From contig OX421967.1 in assembly GCA_949128115.1 (NCBI GenBank), positions 25,250,635 through 25,314,634 of the forward strand: a stretch of 64,000 bases of DNA, given 5' to 3'. The notes under the pieces are model-generated. The model was not told where the DNA came from. It searched no databases and saw only the letters and a program-made list of their open reading frames with translations. The position numbers and the translations under genes were made by a program. Below are positions 23,289-34,488 of the stretch, one piece after another. How positions within the stretch are numbered: the first letter of the stretch is position 1; each line of letters begins with the position of its first letter. The stretch comes from Anaspis maculata (taxonomy: Eukaryota; Arthropoda; Insecta; Coleoptera; Scraptiidae).

Positions 23289-24875
23289 GCCCAGGCGCCA
23301 GGGAAAACAATAAGGAAATAATTGTTTCCTGGCTGGAAACTAGCTTAAAACGATCTGTGTAGCTAAGGTTTTGACATACTAGTTTCCCCCCTTTCGGAAA
23401 TGTCGGCGTCATATCGCCATCATCAACAAGAAGTGCACCAGCGTGGTTTTTGCCGAATATCTTAATTTTGGGTCATCTGACAGCAAAATATGTAAGGAGT
23501 CATTTTGAAGCCTATGAAACTCCCTACAGTTTGGTTTTTCAATCAATTTTCTGCGACCTATGGTCTTTGAGATAGAGCTTCTGGAAGCGAGAGTCATTGT
23601 CGTGAAAGCTGCATGGCCACTTGACTAGAAAAACTAAAATGACGATGTGACAAAAAAAAATTCAAAATGAGATTACTCGAGAATTCTTCATGCTATAGTT
23701 GCGGTGATGGTCTTCAACTCTTTCTCTTGAACCGTAGATTACGAATATTGAAAAGTCAAAAACGTCACATTGTACATATACAGGGTGTACTACGGGAATC
23801 AAATCAGAACAGAGAAATTTGACATATTTCTTCGATTTAGCCTATGCGAAACTCTAAGCACTTATCACGAGTCCAATATCGATATGCATTGCTCTGTAAG
23901 CTTCACTTGATAAACTTAAGAAGTGGTCAGCTCACAGCCTTCCTGTAAAATGTTTTGAAGGTCCTCTGAAATCATTAAAATTTACAGTAGCAAGAAATGT
24001 TTGTAACAGTATATTATATACCAAGGAACCAAAGTGAATTTTTGATCCCTTGGGTGAAGTTTGTTGCTCGAGGGCCCTTTGGGTCCCAATCCCCAAATCA
24101 AAAATTCACTTTGGTCTCTTGGTATATAATATACTGTTATATACATTCCTTGGTACTGTAAATTTTTATAATTTTGATGATTTCAGAGGGCCTTCAAAAC
24201 ACTTTACTGTAAAGCTGTGAGCTGACCACTTCTTTAGTGTACTGAGTGAAGCTTAAAGAGCAAATCCATAGTGATATTGGACTCGTGTTAGGTGCTTAGA
24301 GTGTCGCATATAGGCTGAATCGAAGAAATATGTAAAATTTCTCTGATCTGATTTGATTTCCTCAGTACACCCTGTATATGTACAATGTGACGTTTTTGAC
24401 TTTCCTATATTCGTAATCAACGGTTCAAGAGAAAGAGTTTAAGACCATCACCGCAACTATAGCATGAAGGATTCTCGAGAAATCTCATTTTGAAATTTTT
24501 TTGTCACATTGACATTTTAGTTTTTCGAGTCAAGTGGCCATGGAGTTTTTACGACAATGCCTCTCGCTTCCAGAAGCTCTATCTCAAAAACCATAGGTCG
24601 CAAAAAGGCCATTTAAAAACTATTTCGTGGGGAATTTCATTGGTTTCAAAATTACTTCTCACATCTTTTGCTGTCAGATGGCCCAAAATCAAGATATTCG
24701 GCAAAAACCACGCTGGTGCACTTCTTGTTGATGATGGCGACATGACGCCGACATTTCCGAAAAGGGGGAAATTAGTATGTCCAAACCTAAGCCACACAGA
24801 TCGTTTTGAGCTAATTTCCAGCCAGGAAACAATTATTTCCTTGTTGAGCTGATTTTTGCTCCCTGGCGCCTGGGC
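23289..24875. mobile_element. 1.59-kb palindromic foldback element, copy A
   Basis: The ends GCCCAGGCGCC and GGCGCCTGGGC lie between TA dinucleotides (23287-23288 and 24876-24877). The arms pair over almost the whole length, for example GGAAACAATTATTTCC at both ends and CTTCCAGAAGCTCTATCTCA (near 24570) with its complement (near 23570). A short unpaired centre lies near 24060. Inside is a second set of inverted ends, CAGGGTGTAC at 23781-23790 and GTACACCCTG at 24365-24374. There is no transposase. A second copy in opposite orientation lies at 29744-31321. Frames at 23409 and 24490 are palindrome artefacts. Confidence 0.9.
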
Positions 24876-25068
24876 TAACAGTTTATGAGCGATATTGCAA
24901 CTAGTTTTCAGTGATTTCAAATGTCATTCTGACAGATCTTAGTAGGTATAGGTCGCGGGAACATAACCGTCACTTTGACACCCGCTATGGCAACGTTGCA
25001 AGTATGCCTGACGTGGCAACAGCGCATCGCGCATTTCCGCGCTTCTTAGCCATTTTCGTTTTGCGCCA
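24876..25068 (+). other. short unique spacer
   Basis: Intron DNA without a recognisable feature between the foldback element and the nested hairpins at 25069. Confidence 0.5.
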
Positions 25069-25292
25069 GGAGCTGCTCCGGGTCAGTCCGGGTAGATCAC
25101 TAGATATAGGCTGTCTGATTTCTACATGATTCTAGTGGGCTGCGATTCAGGCCGCGATCGGCCGATGGCGGCCAGAAACACAGCCCACTAGAATCATGTT
25201 GAAATCAGACAGCCTATAGAGAAATTAGATACATACGCCAATCACGGCCCAGCTGGATCTACTTTCTTTGTCTAGTGATCTACCCTGAGCAG
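25069..25292. mobile_element. nested hairpin elements (106-bp MITE inside a larger inverted repeat)
   Basis: GGCTGTCTGATTTC at 25109 and GAAATCAGACAGCC ending at 25214 bound a 106-bp hairpin with TA on both sides. Outside it, AGGAGCTGCTC...GGTAGATCACTAGA (25069-25103) is inverted as TCTAGTGATCTACC...GAGCAGCTCCT (about 25272-25292). One hairpin element has apparently inserted near the centre of another, or two nested stems form a single element. Confidence 0.7.
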
Positions 25293-25492
25293 CTCCTACC
25301 GGCACAATAAAAGCGCCTTTTGCCAGCTTCTTGCCCGCGCTTGTGCCTGATGGGGTGCCAAAGTACCGCTGTAGTGATTCGCTTGTTTTTTCATATTACT
25401 TAGTCTTACTTACTTACTTATTACTTAGAGTTTAGCACATTAATTTTTTTGATAAAGAGACAATTGTTCAATAAATTATCTATATATTTATT

Positions 25493-25562
25493 AAATATCG
25501 ATGTTCTTCTGTCTATACACTAGGTACTTTATAAAATCGTTGTCTATTTTTTGACCAATACA
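25493..25562 (-). repeat. inverted copy of the Penelope-like terminal repeat
   Basis: AAAATCGTTGTCTATTTTTT and ATCGATGTTCTTCTGTCTAT are the reverse complements of sequences at 28697-28760, just after the GIY-YIG ORF. Penelope-like elements often carry terminal repeats in inverted orientation. The two copies bracket a 3.2-kb composite region. Confidence 0.65.
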
Positions 25563-25670
25563 GGGTGATTCACCACCAAATGGACATAGCTTAAGGATAG
25601 GTCCAGTTTTTCCAGGCGAACCTGGATCTGGTTTTGAAATTTTTCTAACGCTGTTCGTTTCGAAGCTACA

Positions 25671-25935
25671 GGGTGATTCATGTATTTCGTAGAATTTTTT
25701 GACAAGCCATAACTTTAGAACAACCCAACAGATTGGTTTGAAATTTTATGGGTTTATTCTTCTGTTGATATCTGACACATCACTTTATCAAAGAGTTGAA
25801 AATTTCCAGGGCCGACCTTGAAAAAAAAAATTTCCAAGCTTTTTTGAAAAAAACACTCTGTATGCATAGAATAGAATAGATAGAATAGAATTTTATTTGT
25901 ACGGGGCCGAAGTGTCGGATGTACACGTAAAACAA

Positions 25936-25974
<39 letters not shown>

Positions 25975-27880
25975 CAACATGAACAATGTTAATTCGACAG
26001 TAACATACTATCACATAAAATTACAAATCACATAACATATACTCGTCGACAGAGTAGAAACAATGGAACAGCAGCAGATCCTTGATATGTTTAGTAAATT
26101 CTTTGGAGGTCATAGTTTTGAACTTATGTGGTAGCTTATTATACATTTGTATACCCCTGTAACTGGGAGACCTTTCATACTGACTAGAATTATGACTATA
26201 TGTGACTAAAGAATGTCGGTGCCTAGTGGAATAGCTGTGATGATCACGGTTTCTTTCAAGAGTATGTACATTGCTTTTAACTAGTAATAAACATTTATAA
26301 ATGTAGATGCAGGGCAAAGGCAGAATTTTCTGCTCCATGAAAACCGGTCTGCATGATTGTTGATACGGAAGATCAAAGATTAGTCTCATGATTCTTTTTT
26401 GGCCTACAAAAGCCCTGTGACTGCTGGAAGATGCACCCCAAAAGACAATGTGATAGCTTAAGCAAGAATAGGCCAGAGAATAGTAGGTATTCAACAAATC
26501 AGCTGGACCCAAAGTAGTTCTGAGCTTCAAAATAGCATAGAAGGTCGAATTCAATTTTTTACAGACGGCTTCGATGTGCTGACCCCAGCTAAGCGACTGA
26601 TCAACATGAAGACCGAGGAACTTGGTAGACGCGGAACCGACCACGGGAAAGCCACCAACCACGAAACTCAAGTCTTCGCTAACCTTTCTATTGCAAAACT
26701 TTACGACAACGGTTTTCTCCGGATTCACAATCAACTTGTTTTTAAGGCACCATTGATGAAACTGGCAGGATATGTCAGAGATCAAGGCCCTGAGCTCCCC
26801 CGGGCTCCGCCCCGAAACCGCTATTGAGCTGTCATCAGCGAACATCACTAAAAGACCTTGAGATATATGGTCAGGTAAATCATTGATAAATAATAAAAAG
26901 AGTAGCGGCCCCAGAACGGAGCCCTGAGGAACCCCCAGGTCAACACCATACAAGTTCGATGTCTCACCATCAACCTCGACTCGCATCCTCCTGTTCGACA
27001 AGTAAGACCTGAGACACGACAGAACACTGCCTCTCATTCCAATCGCATACAGCTTACTGCACAAATGATCTATTATTCAAAATTCATTTTCATATTCCAA
27101 AACTACATTAAACATGCTGTCAATATCGCAAAAAAATTGCTTGGCACCATCAAGCTGTCAAAAGAAATTGGTGATCCTGATGATTTTTGAGGTTAGGATT
27201 TTTTGTAAATTAATATTTTCAAATATTCACAAATGATTCATTATGGCCCCAAATTTCAGCCGTTTCGTCATGAAAGTAAAAATTACATTTTTCTCGTTTT
27301 CTCAGTAGTAACAAAAAGTTTCAGCCAAATTTTCAAAAAATTATTGTCACGTCCCTCAGCTTCACTTCTATCCCAATTTGAGCTGAAATTGAGGAACGTA
27401 TCAAAATTTTTTTTTTATTCTGATGAAATTTCTTGTTGATTCTGAGAAAACGAGAAAAAAATCATTTTCATTTTTCTGACGAAACGGCTGAAATTCAGGG
27501 CCATAATAGATCATTTGCAAATATTTGAAAATATTGATTTAGAAAAAATCCTAACCTCAAAAATCATTAAGATTGTCAAAATTTTCTTGACAGCTCAATG
27601 GTGCCAAGCAATTTTTTTCGCGTTATTATTAGCATGTTTGATGTAGTTTCCGAATTTGAAAATGAAATTCGGAAAATGTGCATACAGAATGTATTTTTTT
27701 GAAAAAAGCTTTGAAGTTTTTTTTACAAGGCCGGCCATGGAAACTTTAAACTGTTTGATAGAGCGATGTGTCAGATATCAATAGAAGAATCAACCCACAA
27801 AATTTCAATCCAATCCATTCGGTCGTTCTGAAGATACGGCTTGTCAAAAAATTCGACAAAATACATGAACATGTCGAGTT
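25671..27880. repeat. foldback element (~1 kb) split by a LINE insertion
   Basis: The right arm (about 27380-27880) is the reverse complement of two left-arm pieces, 25671-25862 and about 27072-27350. Landmarks are GACAAGCCATAACTT (25703) against the right-arm GGCTTGTCAAAAAATTC (27839), and TTTTTGAGGTTAGGATTTTT (27185) against its complement near 27550. The left arm is interrupted exactly between CTGTATGCA and AAAATTCATTTTC by the LINE at 25863-27064. The left end starts at CAGGGTGATTCATG, which resembles other CAGGGTG termini in the window. The right end is lost into the Penelope-like sequence. Confidence 0.8.
25863..27064 (-). pseudogene. non-LTR retrotransposon, 5'-truncated reverse transcriptase and 3' tail
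   Basis: The 347-codon minus-strand frame holds RT palm motifs GVPQGSVLGPLLFLLFIND and the catalytic MFADDSSIAV. WCLKNKLIVNPEKT and the usual C-terminal region (FLGLHVDQSLSW, QKRIMRLIFDL) follow, to a stop at 26021. Fingers, endonuclease and ORF1 are absent, so the copy is 5'-truncated. Downstream (minus sense) the sequence has a TTTA run (25939-25972), AATAAA-type sequence and (TTCTA)n at 25864-25893 as its 3' tail. It sits inside one arm of a foldback element. The frame is intact, which suggests a young insertion. It is a Jockey/CR1-group element. Confidence 0.9.
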
Positions 27881-28287
27881 TTCTTAAAGAACAAAATGAA
27901 ATAGATGTTGACATAATTATCAACACTAAAGACCCCCTTAATAAATTTGATAAATGTGGTGTATACCAATTATCATGTCAAAACTGCAACAGTGTCTATA
28001 TCGGCGAAACTGGAAAAAAAGGAGAGATACGCTTTAAAGAGCATTTAAGTGAAATAAACAAGTTTAAAAAAATAGGCTACTTCGAAGCGAAGTCAAAGTT
28101 TGCTTACCACATCATTTCATCTGGCCACACATTCAATCCAGACTCTTGCTTCAAAATTTTACATCATGAATCCAAGTATCAAAAACGAATTCTTTTTGAA
28201 TCACTTGAAATTTCAAAATCATTAAAAAACAGTGAACAAAACACCTTGAACGAACAGACTGAGTTGCTACAGGGGAGAGACACTTGA
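27871..28287 (+). pseudogene. Penelope-like element, C-terminal GIY-YIG endonuclease
   Basis: The frame encodes a GIY-YIG nuclease domain. GVYQLSC (27958) carries the GIY-like strand, VYIGETG (27993) the YIG strand, and IRFKEHL the catalytic-arginine helix; KFAYHIISSGHTFN follows. In eukaryotes a GIY-YIG domain with this CxxC-preceded pattern (SCQNCNSVYIGET) is the C-terminus of Penelope-like retrotransposons, downstream of their RT. No RT is present here, because the foldback element directly abuts at about 27870, so this is a 5'-truncated copy. The stop at 28285-28287 is the natural end. Confidence 0.85.
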
Positions 28288-28654
28288 GACACTTTCGACA
28301 TTCTGATTGAGGCAGGGAGTGACTTCTTCAAACAGTTCACTTGATGTTTGTTTGAGTTGTTCCTTGGTTCTGTTGGTGTGTGTTTGTGTCTCTCTCAAGT
28401 AGCCGGTTAGTCTGTTCCCCCTTTTTTCAGGTGGCACTCAAGTTTATTCAATTCTTTCCTTTTTTACCTATTTACCTTCACCTGAACACCTTTATTCATT
28501 ATTTAGTATCTTAGCAATTATTGTTAACAATTACCAAAATTCAAACTGACAATTTTCCATCCTGACATAAAACTTTTTTCAAAAATCTAAAAAGTGAGTT
28601 ATTTTGAATTTTGGTTTCTGTATGTTCATACCATTTATACATTTATTTGTAGCA

Positions 28655-28772
28655 AAAAAACCCTGAAGATGAGCGCCATCAGCTCGAAATATATATTGGT
28701 CAAAAAATAGACAACGATTTTATAAAGTAGTGTATAGACAGAAGAACATCGATATTTATTAAGAAACACACT
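28655..28772 (+). ncRNA. Penelope-like terminal region with hammerhead-like motif
   Basis: At 28663 the sequence CTGAAGATGAGC, a short loop, GCTC and GAAA (28685-28688) follow the order of a hammerhead ribozyme core: CUGANGA, stem II, GAAA. Penelope-like elements are known to carry hammerhead motifs in their terminal repeats. One extra U lies between CUGAAGA and stem II, and stems I and III have not been shown, so activity is uncertain. The following 28690-28772 repeats inverted at 25493-25562. Confidence 0.35.
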
Positions 28773-29743
28773 ACAGATATGGAAGAATGGGGTACTTGCC
28801 AATGGAATAGATTCAGCTGGAAATACTTTTGATTGCTAGTATAAGTGTTAAGGGGACTCTACTGAGAATTTCACAAAAATCCCGTCGTTTTCTACAGAAA
28901 AAAACGATTTTGAAAAATTCTCCTAAAAGCTTCGCGCCAGGACAGGGATTTTGAGTGGGATTGGTCTGACTGTGTGACAATGGAATAATCAAGAATGTCA
29001 GGGATGTCACTGTGACACTGTCATTTTGAACATGCTATCGCAAAACCGGTTTCCTATCGAATTCTCTTACCGTGAGCATTTAGACAATAAAATCGAACAA
29101 TGTTTCGTAAAAAATGACTCCAGAAACCTCTTATAACACTGTCTCAGTCGAGATAATTTATTTCCAGGGGAAAATCTGGAGGATCACCAAATATCACAGA
29201 AATAAGAGGCCGAAAATGAACAGTGAGCTTTTATAGGTTCATCATTAGCATACAATTCCGGATAGGTGATACTTTAGAGCTACAAGAGATCCATGTGAGG
29301 AGGACGCGATGGATCTCCAAATAAAATGTGGGGAGCAGGAACACTGATGTTCGAAATGAAGCCGAGGGTCAGCCAGGTCAGAGCACGGGTGACAAACATG
29401 CGAAAGGCTTTTAGGTGGACAGCACTGAAGACTAAAGAAAGAGATTAGTTAGGTTGAACAAGAAATGAACAAAACGAGTAGGTACTTACCGCGTAGATCA
29501 AAGCCTCGATCAAAGCAGTCAAAGGCAAAAAAAAGGGCACAGGAAGAAATTACGGTCGGTGGTTTGACGTTGTCAGTCAGACTCAGATCTTGTTGTTGTT
29601 TGAAAACGGCACCTTGACGACGTTATATCATTGCCAACCCAACGAGGAAAAAGAGCCCTTCTATGTTCTATATCTAATATATTTGTGACGTCACAAATAT
29701 ATTTTTAAAACACGCATTGCGGCCGCAATTTTGGGAATTTATA
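28773..29743 (+). other. Pax intron, no recognisable feature
   Basis: Intron DNA between the Penelope-like element and the second palindrome. Short frames show no known motif. Confidence 0.5.
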
Positions 29744-31321
29744 GCCCAGGCGCCAAGGAGCAAAAATCAGCTCAATTAGGAAATAATTGTTTCCTGGCTG
29801 GAAACTAGCTTAAAACGATCTGTGTGGCTTAGGTTTTGACATACTAATTTCCCCCCTTTCGGAAATGTCGGCGTCATGTCGCCATCATCAACAAGAAGTG
29901 CACCAGCGTGGTTTTTGCCGAATATCTTGATTTTAGGCCATCTGACAGCAAAAGATGTGAGGAGTCATTTTGAAGCCCATGAAATTCTCTACAGTTTGGT
30001 TTTTCAATCAATTCTCTGCGACCTATGGTCTTTGAGATAGAGCTTCTGGAAGCGAGAGTCGTGAAAGCTGCATGGCCACTTGACTCAAAAAACTAAAATG
30101 TCGATGTGACAAAAAAAAATCAAAATGAGATTACTCGAGAATCCTTCATGCTATAGTTGCGGTGATGGTCTTAAACTCTTCCACTTAAACCGTAGATTAC
30201 GAATATTGAAAAGTAAAAAACGTCACATTGTACATATACAGGGTGTACTGAGGGAATCAAATCAGATCAGAGAAATTTTACATATTTCTTCGATTTAGCC
30301 TATATGCGACACTCTAAGCACCTAACACGAGTCCAATATCAATATGGATTTGCTTTATAAGCTTCACTTAATACACTAAAGAAGTGGTCAGCTCACAGCT
30401 TTACTGTAAAATGTTTTGAAGGCCCTCTGAAATCATCAAAATATTAAAAATTCAGTACCAAGGAATGTATATAACAGTATATTATATACCAAGGGATCAA
30501 AGTAAATTTTTGATCTGGGGATTTGGGCATAAAGGGCCCTCGAGCAACAAACTTCACCCAAGGGATCAAAAATTCACTTTGGTTCCTTGGTATATAATAT
30601 ACTGTTACATACATTTCTTGCTACTGTAAATTTTGATGATTTCAGAGGGCCTTCAAAACATTTCACAGGAAGGCTGTGGGCTGACCACTTCTTAAGTGTA
30701 TCAAGTGAAGCTTACAGAGCAATGCATATTGATATTGGACTCGTGATAAGTGCTTAGAGTTTCGCATAGGCTATATCGAAGAAATATGTCAAATTTTTCT
30801 GTTCCGATTTGATTTCCGTAGTACACCCTGTATATGTACAATGTGACGTTTTTGACTTTTCAATATTCGTAATCTACGGTTCAAGTGGAAGAGTTTAAGA
30901 CCATCACCGCAACTATAGCATGAAGAATTCTCGAGTAATCTCATTTTGAAATTTTTTTGTCACATCGACATTTTAGTTTTTCGAGTCAAGTGGCCATAGA
31001 GCTTTCACGACAATGACTCTCGCTTCCAGAAGCTCTATCTCAAAGACCATAGGTCGCAAAGAATTGATTGAAGAACTAAACTGTAGGGAATTTCATGGGC
31101 TTCAAAATGACTCCTTACATCTTTTGCTGTCAGATGACCCAAAATTAAGATATTCGGCAAAAATCACGCTAGTGCACTTCTTGTTGATGATGGCGACATG
31201 ACGCCGATATTTCCGAAAGGGGGGAAACTAGTATGTCAAAACCTAAGCTACACAGATCGTTTTAAGCTAGTTTCCAGCCAGGAAACAATTATTTCCTTAT
31301 TGTTTTCCCTGGCGCCTGGGC
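29744..31321. mobile_element. 1.58-kb palindromic foldback element, copy B
   Basis: It has the same ends as copy A (GCCCAGGCGCC and GGCGCCTGGGC) between TA dinucleotides (29742-29743 and 31322-31323), and the same nested CAGGGTGTAC pair (30239 and 30821-30830). The small asymmetry near the ends (GAGCAAAAATCAGCTCAATT on one side, GAAAACAATAAGG on the other) is on opposite sides in copies A and B. Copy B is therefore inverted relative to A. The frame at 31013 is an artefact. Confidence 0.9.
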
Positions 31322-31489
31322 TATTTAGGAAAAAGAAAAAATACGGGTACATTATTTTTAACCATACTATCGATTAAGCCAATAAAAAAAAATTAGGCAA
31401 GTACCCCATTCCTGTGGAAAATTATATATATTTATTACAACTTTACAACTAAAAAAAATTGCAGTAACAAGTAGGTACTAGTGAAAACA

Positions 31490-31540
31490 ACATTTGTATT
31501 TGTATTTGTATTTATTTGTACGTTTCATTATAATTGTACA
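31490..31540. repeat. TTTGTA tandem microsatellite
   Basis: Repeats of TTTGTA/TTTGTATT occur near 31494-31520, followed by AT-rich sequence to 31780. It may be the tail of an old retroelement. No coding remnant was recognised. Confidence 0.4.
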
Positions 31541-31782
31541 CGTCATAGAAAAAAAATAAGAATAAAAATTATAACAATAGTGACAATTAACACTAGCATA
31601 GCCACCAATGAACAATAACGTCGTACATAGTTACAAGCATGTTACAACACATCACACATCTTAAAATTGTAGTTCAAGTACTCATCCCAGCTGTAGAAGG
31701 CTTTTTGTATTAAAAAGTGCTTTATTCTTGCTTTGAACTGGGGAAGGGTCAAGCTCCTGACGCTCTCCGGCAGAACATTAAA

Positions 31783-32563
31783 ACAAGCGAATATGCCTCA
31801 TGGGCATGAGGCTCAGTAGCGCACTTCCTTTTTGGAGGATTAGTGAACGCAAGATGTTAAGTGATTAGGGTTCTACCGTCTTGGGCAAAAAATTGCAATA
31901 TGGCGGCCAAAATATCGACAGAATCATGAAATTCGGCTTGAAAATCAAAATGATCGTACTAGACAAGGGTAAGTTCCAAGTTTCATGAAAATCGTTCCAC
32001 TAACAAGAGATTTCAATATGGCAGCCAAGATGGCGGCAGAATTATGAAACTCAGCTTGAAAATAGGAATGATCGTACGAGACAAGCGTAACTCTCAAGTT
32101 TCATGAAAATCCTTCCACTTATAAGAGATTTCAATATGGCGGCCAAGATGGTGGGGCAATCATGAAATTTGGCTTGAAAATAAGAATGATCGTACTAGAC
32201 AAGGGTAAGTTTCAAGTTTCATGACAATCGTTCCACTAATAAGAAATTTCAATATGGCAGCCAAGATGGCGGCCGAATTATGAAAGCCAACCTGCCTATT
32301 TGGTCCTTGAGGACCTAAGCTATCCACCGGATAAAGTTCAATCTTCAAGGGCTGTAGCTTTATTTCCCGAGGAGAAGTTCAACTTCATCGAAGTGCACAG
32401 GAGATCTCTGTTTTTTGAGAATAATGATAACGATGTATGGATAACAAAAATAGTGCCCATTGGCCACCCTTGGGGACATCATCTATTAATCGGAAAAAAG
32501 TTCCAAGACTCTTGTTTCAATTCTCGAGAAGGAGTACAGCGTCTTAATTTCTGCACGGACTCG

Positions 32564-32594
<31 letters not shown>

Positions 32595-33740
32595 CGGCCA
32601 CATAAGCGTCATTCTGTTACTTATATAAAAAAATGTTCTCCAACTGATTTCGACCTCCTGAACACTAATATCGGGTTCACTTTTGAATTGGAACACTTCT
32701 TTTTTATCGAAAAACCGACAAAATGGTAGCCTTGTCACATGATTTTTAGTGATACCTACCTACTTTTTTTTTTGTTATTGAGCGAACATCTTTCGTAATT
32801 TGAGTGCCATAATCCTTCAGGTACCTAGTATTGACTATTTCAAAATGTTCAATTACTAGTTCGGCACGTCTGATTTTAAATTTGTAGGGTCGTGTAATAT
32901 GCGCCGAGCCGTGGCTTTGCGGTCGTTTTCAAAAATTGATAACAATTGACCCAACGGTCGGATCGAAGTGGGGTTTTTTGTCAAAAGAAAGTTCAAATTG
33001 TTTTCTAAATATAATGCCGTACATGCAGTGATGTATTTCATTAAGAAATTGTAGTTGCCTGCATATCGCAACTTTCTACATCTTACCGCGAATGCCAGCA
33101 CTTGATCGGCGAAGCCGCCCTACACCAAAATGTTATTTTTGTAATTGTTCATGATTATTTCGGCAAAATTTTTCTTGATTCGCGTACCAAGGCCATGAGC
33201 TACCCATTCGAGTTGAAATATTTTCTGTATTGAATTTCGTTTTGTTCGGAGGAAAGGATATCAAGCACCAGCAAGCAACGAATAAATCATTTGCGGCCGA
33301 GCCGTAGTTTCGGAGTCATTTTCAAAAATTAATAACTACTAATCGGCACCTCGCACCGATGTGAAATTTTCATTAAAATAAAGTTCAAATCATTCTCTAA
33401 ATATAACTCCCCATATGTATTATGGTAAAATGATAAGTTCGGGTACTTCCTCGCATGTGATAACTTTCGAGATCAGGCCGGCTTCTAAAATGCAGCATTC
33501 AACGGCGATGCCGCGTCACACTAAATTGTTATTATTGTCATTGTTTATTATTATTTCGTCAAGATTTTTCTTGGTTCGGGATACAAGGTCATGAGCTACC
33601 CAATGGAGTAAAAATTTTTCGCAAAAACCTTTTCGTCTAGGACTAGATGCGGGGACGGACGGACGGACGGACGGACGGACGGACGGACGGACAAAGCGAG
33701 GACAAAAGCGCCTTCCCGTTTGGAGAAGTGCGCTAAAAAC
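31783..33740 (-). mobile_element. Helentron/INE-like element, copy 2
   Basis: Read on the plus strand it begins AACAAGCGAATATGCCTCAT with the hairpin GCCTCATGGGCATGAGGC and CAGTAGCGCACTTCC. It ends (GGAC)n at 33658-33692, GAAGTGCGCTAAAAAC. This is the copy-1 layout inverted. Internal arrays are about four 120-bp units with AATATGGCGGCCAAGATGG (31890-32290) and two roughly 385-bp units (32905-33250 and 33290-33620) around GCCGAGCCGT, CAAGG(C/T)CATGAGCTACCCA and similar words. A separate (ACAG)n tract lies at 32568-32598. No helicase or Rep sequence is present. Confidence 0.65.
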
Positions 33741-34059
33741 TGATGCCGAGGCAATTTATGCCCTGACGAGACCGCTCAATCCTGTGATAGGGAACGGCTA
33801 TCTTTTGTCGATTTCTAGTGGTATATCCGTGATACGAAGCATTTGTCCTGAAACTACTCTCATTCACCTTCACAAACAACAGACACTGCAGTATTGGCGA
33901 GTAACATTACCGATGGTGGCGCTGCTGATGCGCTTCGCATGTAAACAAACATGTCGGATAGGGCACGGATTGTTGCCCGCGCGTTCAAATATCTTATCAG
34001 TAGTGAGCGGTTTTTAATGTCCTCCAGACGTGAAACGTGGTTAATTAGTACCTATTGCG

Positions 34060-34488
34060 GTGGAACTCGAAAATGGCAGAAGCGAATTGAGTGTTATGAA
34101 GGTTTTCAATCACTGGATGGCCTCAAGCCTCAACGGATTCTCGATCTATCTTGATGGGATACTGATGGGAGAGGAAATTCTGAAGTCACAATTTCTTGTG
34201 TTGTGTGGTCGAAAGCGAACCGAATCAAGCTTCAGTTCAAACATGGACATATTTGGATTGTGTTTACAAACAAGCGCATTGTATGAATCTCCTCACGAGG
34301 CAACTGAGATTGTAATTAAAAGAAATAGTAGTAGCAGTTCCTGCGAGAGTTCCTGTGAAATTGGAACGTTTAAATGCACTTGCAAAGCAGGCCAGTCCGG
34401 GACATGCAAACATATCGCAGCCGTGCTTCTTCGATGCAGCCATTTAAAGCTCCTATTTTCAGCGACACTTCCCAGACTTTTCTCGTAG
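34060..34488 (+). CDS. SWIM zinc-finger protein fragment, unrecognised gene
   Basis: The open frame of 142 codons contains CTCKAGQSGTCKHIAAVLL. This is a classic SWIM finger, CxCx(n)CxH, preceded by a Ser/Cys-rich stretch (RNSSSSSCESSCEIGTFK). SWIM fingers of this form occur in MULE-type transposases and in insect proteins with a YqaJ-like nuclease. Neither partner domain is visible here. It lies in the same orientation as the Pax gene inside its 17-kb intron, and no splice sites were assigned. It could be an exon of a domesticated gene or a transposon remnant; the latter is more likely given the surroundings. Confidence 0.45.
   Translation: MELENGRSELSVMKVFNHWMASSLNGFSIYLDGILMGEEILKSQFLVLCGRKRTESSFSSNMDIFGLCLQTSALYESPHEATEIVIKRNSSSSSCESSCEIGTFKCTCKAGQSGTCKHIAAVLLRCSHLKLLFSATLPRLFS

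Noticed and set aside
23409..24920. ORFs in both strands of the palindrome
   Set aside because: They mirror each other through the inverted repeat and match no protein family. The same holds for 31013-31201 and the frames in 2030-4515.
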